Positions 17,297-26,308 are shown, numbered from the stretch's first letter. The stretch: 48,162 bases of DNA from Desulfobacterales bacterium (GCA_029211065.1 JARGFK010000026.1:1-48162), one strand, 5' to 3'. Notes: generated from the letters alone by a model not told the origin. Made by a program: numbers and translations.

Positions 17297-18817
17297 CTAC
17301 TTGGACGCAGTGTCTTTTAAGTCCACAAATAATTTCCCGATCGGTTCCCCATCATATTTAACGATAACCTGATAAGTTCTTCCTTTTTTTCCCAGGGAAT
17401 ACCGCTGCCACAGATCCTTTCCCGTATCAATGACATACCCCCTGTCTTCGCCGGTGTTTTTCTGGGAATTTCCCACATATCCCTTAAAGTTGACCTGCAA
17501 CCGAGACGCATCACCGGATTCTACAGTGACGTCCACAATTTCGAAGGTATCCCCCTTGACAACTTCAACATGTTCATCGTTTTGGAAAGTTCGTTCCTTT
17601 CCGTTAATCCGAACTTGATATTGCGAAATGGCGGGCGCCGTCGGCCGGGGGCGTGAAATCGCGATCCCTTTTGCCTTTGTGACAACTTCACGGCTATTGC
17701 CGACCGCGACCTGTATATTGCCGCAGGAGAGATAATCCCTTCGAATGACAATTTCAGTCGGTCCCTTGATGACGACTTTTTTTCGCAAATCGCTGATGGA
17801 GCCGTAATCGATAATATCGACCGTCAGGCCGCGTTCGTAATTGGCTTCAATATGAGATATCATAATCGTATCGCCGGCATTGACGTACAGGGTCTGCCCG
17901 TCCTTGACCACCACCGGCAGCGTGTCATTAATTGATATTACCAGATAGCGCAGCTCAGGCGGTTCCAGCTTGATTCCCGGTGTTTCCGGAATAATCTCAA
18001 AATATTCCATAAAGGCATTGATGGCAAGATTGTGATAGCGCACCTCCAACTCGAGCGGAAGGGATTTGCTGGTTTCAATTCCATAGGCAGGAATCCCGCC
18101 GGTGTATAACGCATAATATGTGGCCGATTTGCGCTGTTCCCGGTGGAGGCTGCTGACTTCGGATGTTCGGTGATTGTTGAAACGAAAATGGTGCTGAGAG
18201 GGTTCGATCTGCTTGTTTATCTGTTCTATAACGGACCTTGCCATATGACCGAGCTGAACCGTTTCACCGGTTTCAGCGTTGACATAGGTTTCACTGTCCG
18301 CAATGATCGACTGCCCGTAACGCAGCGGGTTTCTTTCAGGGCTTTCCCAAACCTCTGAAAAAAAACCGCTGCCGTCATGAAGATTCAGCAGGCAATCGCT
18401 TTCCATAATCAATTGTTTTAAAATCGCCACGATTTTGGCTTCATAGTTTCTTTTTCTATCATCGGCGAACTTGCGATTCATATCTTCATTTATTATCCGC
18501 CGATTTAACACGATCGACTGAAAGTTGGCCCGCGGCACAACGATCAAATTGCCTTTGGCAAGACTGATGTCGGCGTAATGATCAGCAGAAAGAAACCCGC
18601 CGGGTTCATCTCCCTGAATCCCGCCAATGAGCAGGAGCGTTTTGCCGGGATGCTTTCCGTATATTCGATAGACATGCAGTTCATAATCGGAACCTTCAAA
18701 AAATACGGAATGACTCCGTTTTTGTGCCCCAACACCCGCTGGCAGAAAACATAAAAGCAATGCTATTATCGCAGCCAAAATGAATCTGCTGTTATATGTA
18801 CGATCTTTTTTCATCAT
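17297..18817 (-). CDS. Csd4-like peptidoglycan carboxypeptidase (M99/M14 family)
   Basis: A periplasmic zinc carboxypeptidase predicted to trim the tripeptide stem of uncrosslinked peptidoglycan. A signal peptide (about 1-31) is followed by the catalytic domain. Zinc ligands appear as Gln68 and Glu71 in GGIQGDEPGG and His147 in LNLHDGSGF. The Gln in place of the His of ordinary M14 peptidases is the hallmark reported for Helicobacter Csd4. A DMNRKF motif (about 112-117) and the catalytic Glu in YGIETSK support the fold. About 230 C-terminal residues form beta-rich domains. The ATG at 18817 is chosen; a TTG at 18829 is also possible. It lies 43 bases upstream of the bactofilin. Confidence 0.87.
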   Translation of the reverse strand: MMKKDRTYNSRFILAAIIALLLCFLPAGVGAQKRSHSVFFEGSDYELHVYRIYGKHPGKTLLLIGGIQGDEPGGFLSADHYADISLAKGNLIVVPRANFQSIVLNRRIINEDMNRKFADDRKRNYEAKIVAILKQLIMESDCLLNLHDGSGFFSEVWESPERNPLRYGQSIIADSETYVNAETGETVQLGHMARSVIEQINKQIEPSQHHFRFNNHRTSEVSSLHREQRKSATYYALYTGGIPAYGIETSKSLPLELEVRYHNLAINAFMEYFEIIPETPGIKLEPPELRYLVISINDTLPVVVKDGQTLYVNAGDTIMISHIEANYERGLTVDIIDYGSISDLRKKVVIKGPTEIVIRRDYLSCGNIQVAVGNSREVVTKAKGIAISRPRPTAPAISQYQVRINGKERTFQNDEHVEVVKGDTFEIVDVTVESGDASRLQVNFKGYVGNSQKNTGEDRGYVIDTGKDLWQRYSLGKKGRTYQVIVKYDGEPIGKLFVDLKDTASK

Positions 18818-18844
18818 AATTTTAACCAACCAGCCCTTTCAATA

Positions 18845-19759
18845 TCACTGGTTTGGCGTAAAGACGGTCTCTTGGATATTGATTGAAAAATTCTTTTCAA
18901 GCAATAAATCCTTATTTTCGTCAAACACATACACCGTAGCCGTATTAAATTGTCGGGGGTCCATTTTACTTTTAACCATAAATCTGACGGTTTTGAACCT
19001 GGCAATCGAAAAGTACTGGCCCTTCTTATCTCCCGCCGGTACACCTGCATCCAGTTTCAGCGTTGGCAGGGTTAACCAGTTATCCGGTTGCGTGTCCGGT
19101 TTTTTTAAAATGACGGCGGTATAGCCGGAAACCATGTTTGAATCCTGACCGGCATTTCTTAAAATAAATTGAGCCCTGAAAGTGCTGCTGGCCTCATCAT
19201 GGAACACATTGAATTCTTCAACCGATACCTTCAGCTCTTTTTTCTGCGCAACAGCGTCGGCCGGAGGGGTACCCGCCAGCAATTTCCCTTCCTGCCCTAA
19301 ACCAGCAGCTTCTCTTTTCTGGGCGCCTTGGATATTTGACCGGGGCTCTTTTTTAGCGCGATCTTCCGGCCGATCGCCCGGCGCTTTCTCAACCTGCTTC
19401 GGACCCTGCCGCGCCAGAAGCCTTTCCATATCCGTTTCGGCCACCACAAGCCGGGCCATGAGAACCTCTTTATCGCTGCGCAATCCGACAATCTGCTGTT
19501 GAATGGTATCTAAAGATCGCTCTAAATTCACATTTTCATTGCGGGTCTGACGATACAGATAATAGAGGATACCGCTGATGATAGCCGCCAACACCAGAAA
19601 AAAAACCCATACCATTACAATCCATCTGAACCATCTGATGGTAACGACCTCGCCATGATCCCCCACAAATAGGAGGGTCCAGCGTTTATTTTTGCGGGCC
19701 GGTTTTGGTGATTGCAGCGCGGCTATTTCTTTTGCCAGATCTCTCTGAATATTCTCCAT
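18845..19759 (-). CDS. single-TM coiled-coil protein of the cell-shape operon
   Basis: No named family recognised. It has 304 aa: a basic cytoplasmic N-tail (about 1-45), one transmembrane helix (about 46-68), a periplasmic coiled coil (about 72-120), and a charged linker (about 120-170). A beta-rich C-terminal domain (about 175-304) opens with ELKVSVEEFNVF. It overlaps the 3' end of the Csd6-like gene by 37 bases and ends 27 bases before the Csd4-like start, so it is part of one transcript. The topology (cytoplasmic tail, TM, periplasmic domain) matches what a linker between cytoplasmic bactofilin and periplasmic enzymes needs, as Csd5 does in Helicobacter. No sequence kinship to Csd5 is claimed. 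Confidence 0.75.
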   Translation of the reverse strand: MENIQRDLAKEIAALQSPKPARKNKRWTLLFVGDHGEVVTIRWFRWIVMVWVFFLVLAAIISGILYYLYRQTRNENVNLERSLDTIQQQIVGLRSDKEVLMARLVVAETDMERLLARQGPKQVEKAPGDRPEDRAKKEPRSNIQGAQKREAAGLGQEGKLLAGTPPADAVAQKKELKVSVEEFNVFHDEASSTFRAQFILRNAGQDSNMVSGYTAVILKKPDTQPDNWLTLPTLKLDAGVPAGDKKGQYFSIARFKTVRFMVKSKMDPRQFNTATVYVFDENKDLLLEKNFSINIQETVFTPNQ

Positions 19760-21156
19760 TGACCATTTTCCCGAATCAAAATAAGTTGTTTGGTACCCAC
19801 TGTTTTCAGACCGCTTGACTCATAATTCTGGATAAACGTTGCAATACTTTTATTCTTCTGATTTCTGACAACCAGATTATGATGACTGACTTTGATATAA
19901 TCATATCTCTGATTGATCCCCTGTTTGTAATCCAGCCAGGACTGAAGGCCGGCGCCTCCCTGGGATTTGAAATCTTTGGCATAGTAGGCGCCATATCTTT
20001 TGATATCCTTTGACGACCAGGCGCTTAACCAGTCTGCAACCATGTCTTTAATTTCAAGATCATCTTTAGTTGCTTTTTCAACTTTGGGGATTGCCGCAAC
20101 TTTAACCTTTTCTTTTTCCACCTTGGGGATTGCCGCAACTTTAACCTTTGCGGTTTTGCCGAGTGCAAACCCCGCCGCAACCAGTGGACTGGACGATCCG
20201 GATTCCTTTGAGGATTCGTCTGAAACAACCTGATAAACGTCGCCGACAATTTTAAGTCGATTGTCCCTGGCCGACAGAAAAAGTTTGCGGGTGCCGGCAA
20301 ACAATTCTTCGTCGGTTGTTTTTACAACCTGATCAAACAAAGCGACATAAACCGTATTATGTTTGAGAATCATGATGTTTTTGGAGTCAACGCTAAGGGG
20401 TAGCGCGGTCGATTCCTGTGTTTTTTTGATTTTCAACCAGGCAGGCCACCAGGAAATGTCCGGCAGGTACGCTTCATCATAAAACATCAGGTAATCGTGG
20501 TAGGTTCCCTTTTCAAGCGCCGCTTCCCATTGCGACAGCAACTCGTGAACCGTTTTTTTAAGCTCATTAGATGTTTGCAAGGGAACATACGTCAGCTTGT
20601 CCACAACAATAATCGGGGTTCGGTTTAAGGTGATATATTTCGCCAGTTTGTCAATATCTCGATTTTCCAGAGCAACACAGCCGTTTGAATCTCTTGGTTT
20701 CAAAGGCTTATTGGTTCCATGCATCCAGATGGAATTCCCGTCGCGCTCAAAAATTTGATCCATCAGGTTGGGATAATCCATCGGGAATGCCCGGCTGCCG
20801 TAAATCGGTGCAAGATCCCGCTTCTGGTGCTCCTTGGTAAAAAAATAGACCCCTTCCGGTGTTTTTTTATCCCCGGCGCGGGATTTGGCCCCGCGGACTT
20901 CGCCGGTGGAGCAAGGCATGCGAAAAATTACCCGGTTTGTTTCGCCAAAAGCATATAGGTATAGATTCTGTGTGCTTGTCTCCACTATAATCGCATATTC
21001 ATGTGGTTTTTCGGAGCTGGCGGAAATCAGCACATCCGGTAGGTTTTCAAGCCTGGTCTCTTTAACCGGGGCTGCCGATACCACCGCAACCACCATCAGC
21101 ACCAGAATTACCCAACACCCGCTTGCCAAGGTTTTGATTCGCAACTTCAGTCCCAA
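19723..21156 (-). CDS. Csd6-like L,D-transpeptidase/carboxypeptidase (YkuD) with two NTF2-like domains
   Basis: A periplasmic peptidoglycan-processing enzyme of 477 aa. The start is a TTG at 21156 with GAGGAGG at 7-base spacing. A signal anchor (about 13-30) precedes the YkuD domain (about 50-185), whose catalytic motif reads HGTNKPLKPRDSNGCVALEN (His ... Ser-Asn-Gly-Cys). A first NTF2-like domain follows (about 190-310), as in Helicobacter Csd6. Then comes a linker with a duplicated 13-residue unit (KVKVAAIPKVEKE), and a second NTF2-like domain (about 365-477). Csd6 acts as an L,D-carboxypeptidase trimming tetrapeptides to tripeptides, the substrate of Csd4. Neighbouring Csd4-like and bactofilin genes support that role. 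Confidence 0.87.
   Translation of the reverse strand: MGLKLRIKTLASGCWVILVLMVVAVVSAAPVKETRLENLPDVLISASSEKPHEYAIIVETSTQNLYLYAFGETNRVIFRMPCSTGEVRGAKSRAGDKKTPEGVYFFTKEHQKRDLAPIYGSRAFPMDYPNLMDQIFERDGNSIWMHGTNKPLKPRDSNGCVALENRDIDKLAKYITLNRTPIIVVDKLTYVPLQTSNELKKTVHELLSQWEAALEKGTYHDYLMFYDEAYLPDISWWPAWLKIKKTQESTALPLSVDSKNIMILKHNTVYVALFDQVVKTTDEELFAGTRKLFLSARDNRLKIVGDVYQVVSDESSKESGSSSPLVAAGFALGKTAKVKVAAIPKVEKEKVKVAAIPKVEKATKDDLEIKDMVADWLSAWSSKDIKRYGAYYAKDFKSQGGAGLQSWLDYKQGINQRYDYIKVSHHNLVVRNQKNKSIATFIQNYESSGLKTVGTKQLILIRENGQWRIFREIWQKK
20074..20151 (-). repeat. 39-base in-frame tandem duplication within the YkuD gene
   Basis: Two near-identical 39-base copies (the core GGGGATTGCCGCAACTTTAA begins at 20086 and again at 20125). 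Each encodes 13 residues, so copy-number change would keep the frame. The repeat lies in the linker between the two NTF2-like domains. Confidence 0.8.
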
Positions 21157-21168
21157 AATACAACCTCC

Positions 21169-21969
21169 TCAATCATCTAATCCGATCCGGACGGTATCTC
21201 CTATGGCCACATTGAACTTAGCCCGGGCGCTGCCCTTGTTAACGGCAATCTCCAGATAACCGCGACTTCCTGTAATAACAAGGGGATGGCCGATTTTCGC
21301 ACTGACATAATTAGGCATGACTCCCTTCAGAGTCACATCCCCGAGGACAATCACCGCTTTTTTCTCGGAGATACCATACTGTGTCAGCATATTTAAATCA
21401 ATATTTGTAATTAAATTCCCGAAATGATCGATTGAAATGACGCTCCCGACAATGGTACCGGCTTCGGTGATGCATGCTTTTGGGATAGGCAGCCGTATAA
21501 TCTCGTTTAGATCCAGCTCCGGACCGAATTCCGCTATGGCCGTTCCCCTGGACAAATAGGCGGCAACCGGAGCGACAATATCACGACCGTGGAAGGTCTG
21601 ACTAACGGGTTTTAAAAAATAATCTGAATTTTCAATACGGATGACTTTGTCGTCGCCCGTCTCATCCAGCAACAGCGACAGGACACCATTGTCGGGTGCA
21701 ATAAAAATGTGCTTATCTTTTTCATAGGCCAGAATCGCCCGGTCGCTGCCGACTCCCGGGTCAACGACAATAACATGAATCGTATTATCTGGAAAAAATC
21801 GATAGGCGGATTTGACGAGGAAGGCCGCCTGAAGGATGCCTTGCGGTTCAACCCGGTGCGAAATATCAACAATGACGGCTGCCGGATTGATGGACAATAT
21901 GACCCCTTTCATCACCCCGACATATTCATCAGCAAAACCAAAATCCGTTAAGAGCGAAATAATAGACAT
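21169..21969 (-). CDS. SAM hydroxide adenosyltransferase (DUF62, chlorinase/fluorinase family)
   Basis: A 266-aa member of the SAM-dependent halogenase-like superfamily; most bacterial members hydrolyse S-adenosylmethionine to adenosine and methionine. The N-terminus ISLLTDFGFADEYVGVMKG (about 3-21) is diagnostic. VDPGVGSDR and FIAPDNGVLSLL follow, then NLITNI in the C-terminal beta-barrel. The physiological role is unclear. It begins 37 bases after ruvB ends and stops 12 bases before the Csd6-like gene, so it links the ruv and cell-shape blocks in a run of closely spaced minus-strand genes. Confidence 0.9.
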   Translation of the reverse strand: MSIISLLTDFGFADEYVGVMKGVILSINPAAVIVDISHRVEPQGILQAAFLVKSAYRFFPDNTIHVIVVDPGVGSDRAILAYEKDKHIFIAPDNGVLSLLLDETGDDKVIRIENSDYFLKPVSQTFHGRDIVAPVAAYLSRGTAIAEFGPELDLNEIIRLPIPKACITEAGTIVGSVISIDHFGNLITNIDLNMLTQYGISEKKAVIVLGDVTLKGVMPNYVSAKIGHPLVITGSRGYLEIAVNKGSARAKFNVAIGDTVRIGLDD

Positions 21970-22005
21970 AGGGAAAACGGGCGAATAAATAATCTCTAAA
22001 AAGAA

Positions 22006-23049
22006 CTAAAATAACCTTTTCTGCAACCGAAAACCGAGATGTTTGTATGCCGCTTCCGATGCCTTGCGGCCTGAAGACGTTCTGATCACCAGACCGGTCT
22101 TTAGCAGAAAGGGTTCCACAACATCCACCAGCGTATCCGTTTCTTCCTGAAGCGTTGCCGCAATCGCTTCTATACCGACCGGGCCGCCATTATAAAACTC
22201 AATGATTGTTTTTAAATAGCGATGATCCAGGACTGTCAGTCCCCGTTCGTCGATCCCTTCCAGGGCGAGCGCGGCGATAACGGTTTTTCGTGAAATTATG
22301 CCATCGGCCCGGACCTGGGCATAATCCCTAACGCGCTTCAGCAGCCGGTTGGCAACCCGTGGGGTTCCCCGGGATCGCTTGGACAGTTCAATCGCCGCCT
22401 CGTCATCAATCTCCACTTGCAGCAGGCCGGCTGATCGTTTTGTAATGGTTACCAAATCCGTGTCGGTATAGAAATCAAGACTTCTGAAAATGCCGAACCG
22501 ATCCCGCAGCGGCGCCGATAAGAGCCCTACCCGTGTCGTTGCACCCACCAGCACAAAACGATTGAGCCGGTAGCGGTGACTGCGGGCATGAACGCCTTTG
22601 TCAAACACAAAGTCCACGGCAAAATCCTCCATGGCCGGGTAAAGAAATTCTTCAACCGGTTTGGGAATGCGGTGGATTTCATCAATGAACAGGACTTGAC
22701 CGTCTTCAAGGTTCGTTAGAATGCCAATTAAGTCTCCGCCCTTATCAAGCGCCGGACCTGAGGTCACCGTGAGATGTTTTCCCATTTCATTGGCAATAAT
22801 ATGCGCCAGGGTTGTCTTGCCTAAACCGGGAGGACCGTGAAAAATGACATGATCAGGCGGTTCGCCGCGTTTATTGGCTGCTTCAATGGCAATTTTAAGC
22901 GTTTCAACCACCTCGGGCTGACCGATATATTCCGACAGGCGGGTAGGACGCAGGGACAGGATTTCCGGCTCCTGATCCATCGGCAAACACGCTCCGGAAA
23001 GCAACCCCAGGTCTTCACCAGAATATGTCTCGCTGCTGCCCTTTGTCAT
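22006..23049 (-). CDS. ruvB: Holliday junction branch-migration ATPase RuvB
   Basis: Full-length RuvB, 347 aa. Hexameric motor that drives branch migration with RuvA. The N-terminal [12 protein letters not shown] is present, Walker A is [11 protein letters not shown], Walker B is LFIDEIHR, sensor 1 lies in [19 protein letters not shown], and the winged-helix end is [16 protein letters not shown]. The ATG overlaps the ruvA stop (ATGA, 23046-23049). Confidence 0.98.
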   Translation of the reverse strand: MTKGSSETYSGEDLGLLSGACLPMDQEPEILSLRPTRLSEYIGQPEVVETLKIAIEAANKRGEPPDHVIFHGPPGLGKTTLAHIIANEMGKHLTVTSGPALDKGGDLIGILTNLEDGQVLFIDEIHRIPKPVEEFLYPAMEDFAVDFVFDKGVHARSHRYRLNRFVLVGATTRVGLLSAPLRDRFGIFRSLDFYTDTDLVTITKRSAGLLQVEIDDEAAIELSKRSRGTPRVANRLLKRVRDYAQVRADGIISRKTVIAALALEGIDERGLTVLDHRYLKTIIEFYNGGPVGIEAIAATLQEETDTLVDVVEPFLLKTGLVIRTSSGRKASEAAYKHLGFRLQKRLF

Positions 23050-23663
23050 GATGCAATTTCACCGCGATAGACTTCTTCAAAGAGTTCTTCAGGGGTCGCG
23101 ATGGCACTGTTGCGCTTCAGCGCCATTGCCACCATATTTTTGGCATCTGCACTTTTATGACCCAGTTGACGAACCAGCACGTCCATTACCTGCTGTTGGA
23201 TATCCCCGGCAACAGGCGCCTCGGGCTGCTCGGTTTTTCGAATCAAGGCGAATTTGTCCATCTTCCCGGCAAGGGTGGCGATAATTTTCTGGGCGGTTCT
23301 TTTGCCGACCCCTTTGAGCCCGTTTAATTTCTGGACATCCTTTGCCTCAATCGCCCGGGCGATGTCACGAATGGGGATATTCAGCGCCTTGACGGCCTTC
23401 TGGGGACCGATGTCTTCTACAGAGATAAAAAGCTGAAAGAATTCCTTCTCGGCCTCAAGATTAAAACCGATCAGGACCGGTTTGGGTTGGCGCTCCGTTT
23501 GCTGAAAATAGATATATAACGAAACATCATCACCCGTCTTTTTTGTAATGAAGGTATCCATCACGACTGCGGGGAGCAACACTTCATACCCGACTTGATT
23601 GGCCAGCAGCAGTATCCGGTCAATATCTTTTTTTAGCAGTTTGCCTTCCAAATAACCGATCAT
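23046..23663 (-). CDS. ruvA: Holliday junction DNA helicase subunit RuvA
   Basis: RuvA, 205 aa, the tetrameric junction-binding partner of RuvB. The N-terminal [10 protein letters not shown] begins the OB fold, and [15 protein letters not shown] (about 117-131) is a helix-hairpin-helix. The C-terminal domain III (about 155-205) contacts RuvB. Overlaps ruvB by four bases. Separated from ruvC by a 172-base gap that contains an inverted-repeat element. Confidence 0.97.
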   Translation of the reverse strand: MIGYLEGKLLKKDIDRILLLANQVGYEVLLPAVVMDTFITKKTGDDVSLYIYFQQTERQPKPVLIGFNLEAEKEFFQLFISVEDIGPQKAVKALNIPIRDIARAIEAKDVQKLNGLKGVGKRTAQKIIATLAGKMDKFALIRKTEQPEAPVAGDIQQQVMDVLVRQLGHKSADAKNMVAMALKRNSAIATPEELFEEVYRGEIAS

Positions 23664-23700
23664 CTGAGTTCACCATCGCTGCTGCCGAATAGTATTAAAC

Positions 23701-23836
23701 GAGGCCTTTGAAAAATGCGCAATTTTTTCTAAGTTCAAGAAAGGTGACCCCGCCCCGGCGGGATTGAGCCTGTTGACAAATCCCGTTCAACGGGGACGCC
23801 AAAATCGGGCAATAGGGGGTGTTTTGTGAAGGCCTC
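23701..23836. repeat. MITE-like inverted-repeat element between ruvC and ruvA
   Basis: About 136 bases bounded by inverted ends: GAGGCCTT at 23701-23708 and AAGGCCTC at 23829-23836, with further partial complementarity inside (TTTGAAAAA against TTTTGTG). Internal palindromes include CCCGTTCAACGGG near 23783. The right end reaches into the ruvC stop codon. No open frame of note. The size and end structure suggest a non-autonomous mobile repeat or a structured RNA spacer. Confidence 0.55.
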
Positions 23837-24372
23837 TAAGCATTGCCCGCCAACCCCTTATGGCTGCGAAAAAGTCCGATAAGCGCCAAAGCGATTGCAT
23901 CGGACGCATGATCCGGCTTAATCGGATTTGTTGTTTTTAAAAGATGGCGGACCGCCTTTTCCAGCTGCGCCTTATTGGCATTTCCGTTTCCGGTTAAAAT
24001 CTGCTTGACCTCACGGACTGAGATTTCAACTACCGGCACACCCGCCCGGCACCCCGCCAGAAGAATTACGCCGGTAACTTTTCCCAAATTGATCCCGGAC
24101 TTCGGAAATTTCAGAAGGGAAAAGACATCCTCAACCACCATGAAGTCCGGCTTTTCCTCCTCCAGAACAAGAACAAGCTTTGAAAAAATTTGATCGAGAC
24201 GGTGAGCCATTGAAATGTTTTTGGGAGTATGGATACTGCCGAATGAATACCCTGAGATCTTGAGCCCTTTTCCTTTGACAATGCCGATACCGGTAGCCGC
24301 AACACCTGGATCGATCCCGATAATCTTTGTCGTCCCGGGTTCTTTTAAAATAGAATGCCTATTTAAGCTCAT
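23836..24372 (-). CDS. ruvC: crossover junction endodeoxyribonuclease RuvC
   Basis: RuvC resolves Holliday junctions. From the ATG at 24372 it has 178 aa. The catalytic acidic residues sit in IIGIDPGVAATG (first Asp), VVEDVFS (Glu) and the C-terminal PDHASDAIALAL (two Asp). The chosen start overlaps the cpoB stop by 14 bases; an upstream ATG at 24402 would overlap more and adds non-conserved residues. Order cpoB-ruvC-ruvA-ruvB. Confidence 0.95.
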   Translation of the reverse strand: MSLNRHSILKEPGTTKIIGIDPGVAATGIGIVKGKGLKISGYSFGSIHTPKNISMAHRLDQIFSKLVLVLEEEKPDFMVVEDVFSLLKFPKSGINLGKVTGVILLAGCRAGVPVVEISVREVKQILTGNGNANKAQLEKAVRHLLKTTNPIKPDHASDAIALALIGLFRSHKGLAGNA

Positions 24373-25312
24373 TGAGTTTCTTGCCGGCAACCTTGGCTTC
24401 ATTGGATTCCGGATACTTATTCAATAATTCCCTTAAAATTAGGCGGGCATTGGTTTCATCGCCGATGTTCAGAAATGCAAAACCCTGTTTCAGTAATGCA
24501 GCGGAAATTTTATTCCCTTGGGGATAATTTTCTATCACCTTTTGATATTCTAAAATCGCTTTTTCATACCATTTTTCGCGATAGTAAATTTCACCGATCC
24601 AAAACTGCGCGTTGTCTGCGTTATTGGATTTCGGATACTTTTCAATCAATTCCTGAAACCCCTTCCGGGCGGTTTCATATACACCATTATCAAACGACTG
24701 CTTTGCCCGGGCATATAACTCATTATCGGAAAGTTCTTTCGTGACCTGACTCTCAACACCCTCTTTCAGAGATTTCTTCTGGGAGCCCTCAAGATTGAGG
24801 TATTGTTCCAGCCTGCTGATACGCTCCGGATAGCGGGCCGATTGCTCTTCCAAAAAAGACAGTCGGCTTTCAAGCTTCTTTTCCAAATCTTCAGCCGCTT
24901 TTGTTTTCTGTTTCAACAAATGATCGGAGACTTCCGATTTACCGCTCAAAGCCTGCATTTCCTGACGAATATCCGTCAGCATCACCCGCAAACCGGCAAG
25001 CTGCTCCCGCAGTTGCTGGTCGGTTTCCGCCTGCGTTTTTTGAACATTTTCAATCCGGGACGCCACCTGGGCGCTGTTCTGTTGCAGCCCACTGCTGCGC
25101 TGTTCCAGTTCCAAATCGCGCTGTTTTAAAGCGCTGAGTTGCCGGTCCAGCTCTGCGATGCCCTGCTCAAGCCTGGCGGTGCGCTGCTCAAGCCTGTCAT
25201 TTCGCTGTGAAAGTGCCATCAAGTGATTGTTTAACGAATTGACATCCTGCTGCAGGGCGCAACCCGACAACAGAAAACCCCCTAACAAAATCAGAAATAC
25301 CGATTTTTTCAT
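24359..25312 (-). CDS. cpoB: Tol-Pal system protein YbgF/CpoB, predicted lipoprotein
   Basis: CpoB coordinates peptidoglycan synthesis with outer-membrane constriction through the Tol machine. The 317-aa product begins with a lipoprotein signal (lipobox LLSGC, Cys18). A long coiled coil follows (about 25-165, Gln/Leu/Arg-rich heptads), then TPRs in the C-terminal 120 residues (NELYARAKQSFDNGVYETA, DNAQFWIGEIYYREKWYEKA, AALLKQGFAFLNIGDETNA). The E. coli protein is a free periplasmic trimer; a lipid anchor here would tether it. Follows pal after a 284-base gap with two hairpins, so it may have its own promoter, though none was convincing. Confidence 0.9.
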   Translation of the reverse strand: MKKSVFLILLGGFLLSGCALQQDVNSLNNHLMALSQRNDRLEQRTARLEQGIAELDRQLSALKQRDLELEQRSSGLQQNSAQVASRIENVQKTQAETDQQLREQLAGLRVMLTDIRQEMQALSGKSEVSDHLLKQKTKAAEDLEKKLESRLSFLEEQSARYPERISRLEQYLNLEGSQKKSLKEGVESQVTKELSDNELYARAKQSFDNGVYETARKGFQELIEKYPKSNNADNAQFWIGEIYYREKWYEKAILEYQKVIENYPQGNKISAALLKQGFAFLNIGDETNARLILRELLNKYPESNEAKVAGKKLNELK

Positions 25313-25473
25313 GGCAGCCGTCTTCCGTCTTTATTATTTTTTTAGAGTATCTGAGTTTTTCAAGGCTAAAAGCCTTTTATCCGCCGCCGGAGCTTTAATT
25401 CAGCCCTGGACGTATGTATAGAGATCGCCTCAAAACAGTCTCTTAGAAATGACTCACCTGTTTCGTACCTAAA

Positions 25474-25503
25474 AAATTGCCCGCCGGAGTAGGCGGGCAA
25501 TTT
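25474..25503 (-). terminator. terminator downstream of pal
   Basis: Perfect 12-base stem AAATTGCCCGCC (25474-25485) with GGCGGGCAATTT (25492-25503), loop of 6. On the minus strand it is followed by a T-run (A-run 25471-25476 on the plus strand). A second perfect hairpin of 13 bases (25514-25526 with 25531-25543, loop CATC) lies between it and the pal stop. It would end or attenuate the tol-pal transcript before cpoB. Confidence 0.8.
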
Positions 25504-25596
25504 AAAACCGGAGCGGCAAGCGGCAGCATCCTGCCGCTTGCCGGCCTCCCTAAAGAAACCATAACGTCGTCGCGCTCGGCGTATATCGGATAGATC

Positions 25597-26274
25597 TTAC
25601 TCAAGCACGAAATGAGCCCGCCGGTTTTGTGACCAGGCGCTTTCATCTTTCCCTTTTTCAAACGGGCGTTCTTCGCCATAACTGATGGTCGACATCCGTG
25701 TGGCCGAAATGCCCAGATCAACCAGAAATGCCTTGGCGGCTTCCGCGCGTCTCCATCCCAGCGCAAGGTTATATTCATTGGATCCGCGTTCATCGCAATG
25801 CCCCTCGATGATAACCGAAGCTTTCTCGTGTTCCTTCAGCCATCCCGCCTTTCGTTTCAGCCGGTCCTGGGCCATCGCCGTCAAGACAGAGCTGTCAAAA
25901 TCAAACTGAACCAGTTCGGTCAGGAATACATTCTTTTTGGCTTCTTCAAGGTATTTTGCGATTTCTGCCTCTCGGCGTTCTTGCTCAAGTTGCGCTTCTC
26001 GCAGCTGCTGGGCTTTAAGGCGTTCTTCCTCCAGCTTCCGTAGCCTTTCAGCTTCCATTCGCTGTTTTTCAAGTGCTTCTGCTTCCGCGCGGGCCTTGTC
26101 GGCCGCCGAGGTATCCTCTTTGACCGCGGCCGCGGCCGTCTCTTTGGCCATCTCGCTCTTGGGCATCTCGCTCACGGACGCTTCGGACTTTACGGTTTTT
26201 TTTGCACATGAGGCTGTAAACAGCAGCCCGGGAATCACTAATAACAGTGCCAAACTTATCCAAAATTTTTTTTG
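25597..26274 (-). CDS. pal: peptidoglycan-associated lipoprotein Pal
   Basis: Outer-membrane lipoprotein that binds peptidoglycan through an OmpA-like domain and completes the Tol-Pal bridge. The ATG at 26274 has AAGGAGG just upstream. The signal peptide ends at a lipobox (TASC, Cys24). A highly charged Ala/Glu/Arg coiled-coil region (about 35-105) is longer than in E. coli Pal. The OmpA domain follows ([39 protein letters not shown]), with the Asp and Arg that contact diaminopimelate. The C-terminus is complete. Follows tolB by 34 bases. Confidence 0.95.
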   Translation of the reverse strand, partial: QKKFWISLALLLVIPGLLFTASCAKKTVKSEASVSEMPKSEMAKETAAAAVKEDTSAADKARAEAEALEKQRMEAERLRKLEEERLKAQQLREAQLEQERREAEIAKYLEEAKKNVFLTELVQFDFDSSVLTAMAQDRLKRKAGWLKEHEKASVIIEGHCDERGSNEYNLALGWRRAEAAKAFLVDLGISATRMSTISYGEERPFEKGKDESAWSQNRRAHFVLE

Positions 26275-26308
26275 CATTTTTTTCCTCCTTTTAAATATCC
26301 ACGTAAAC

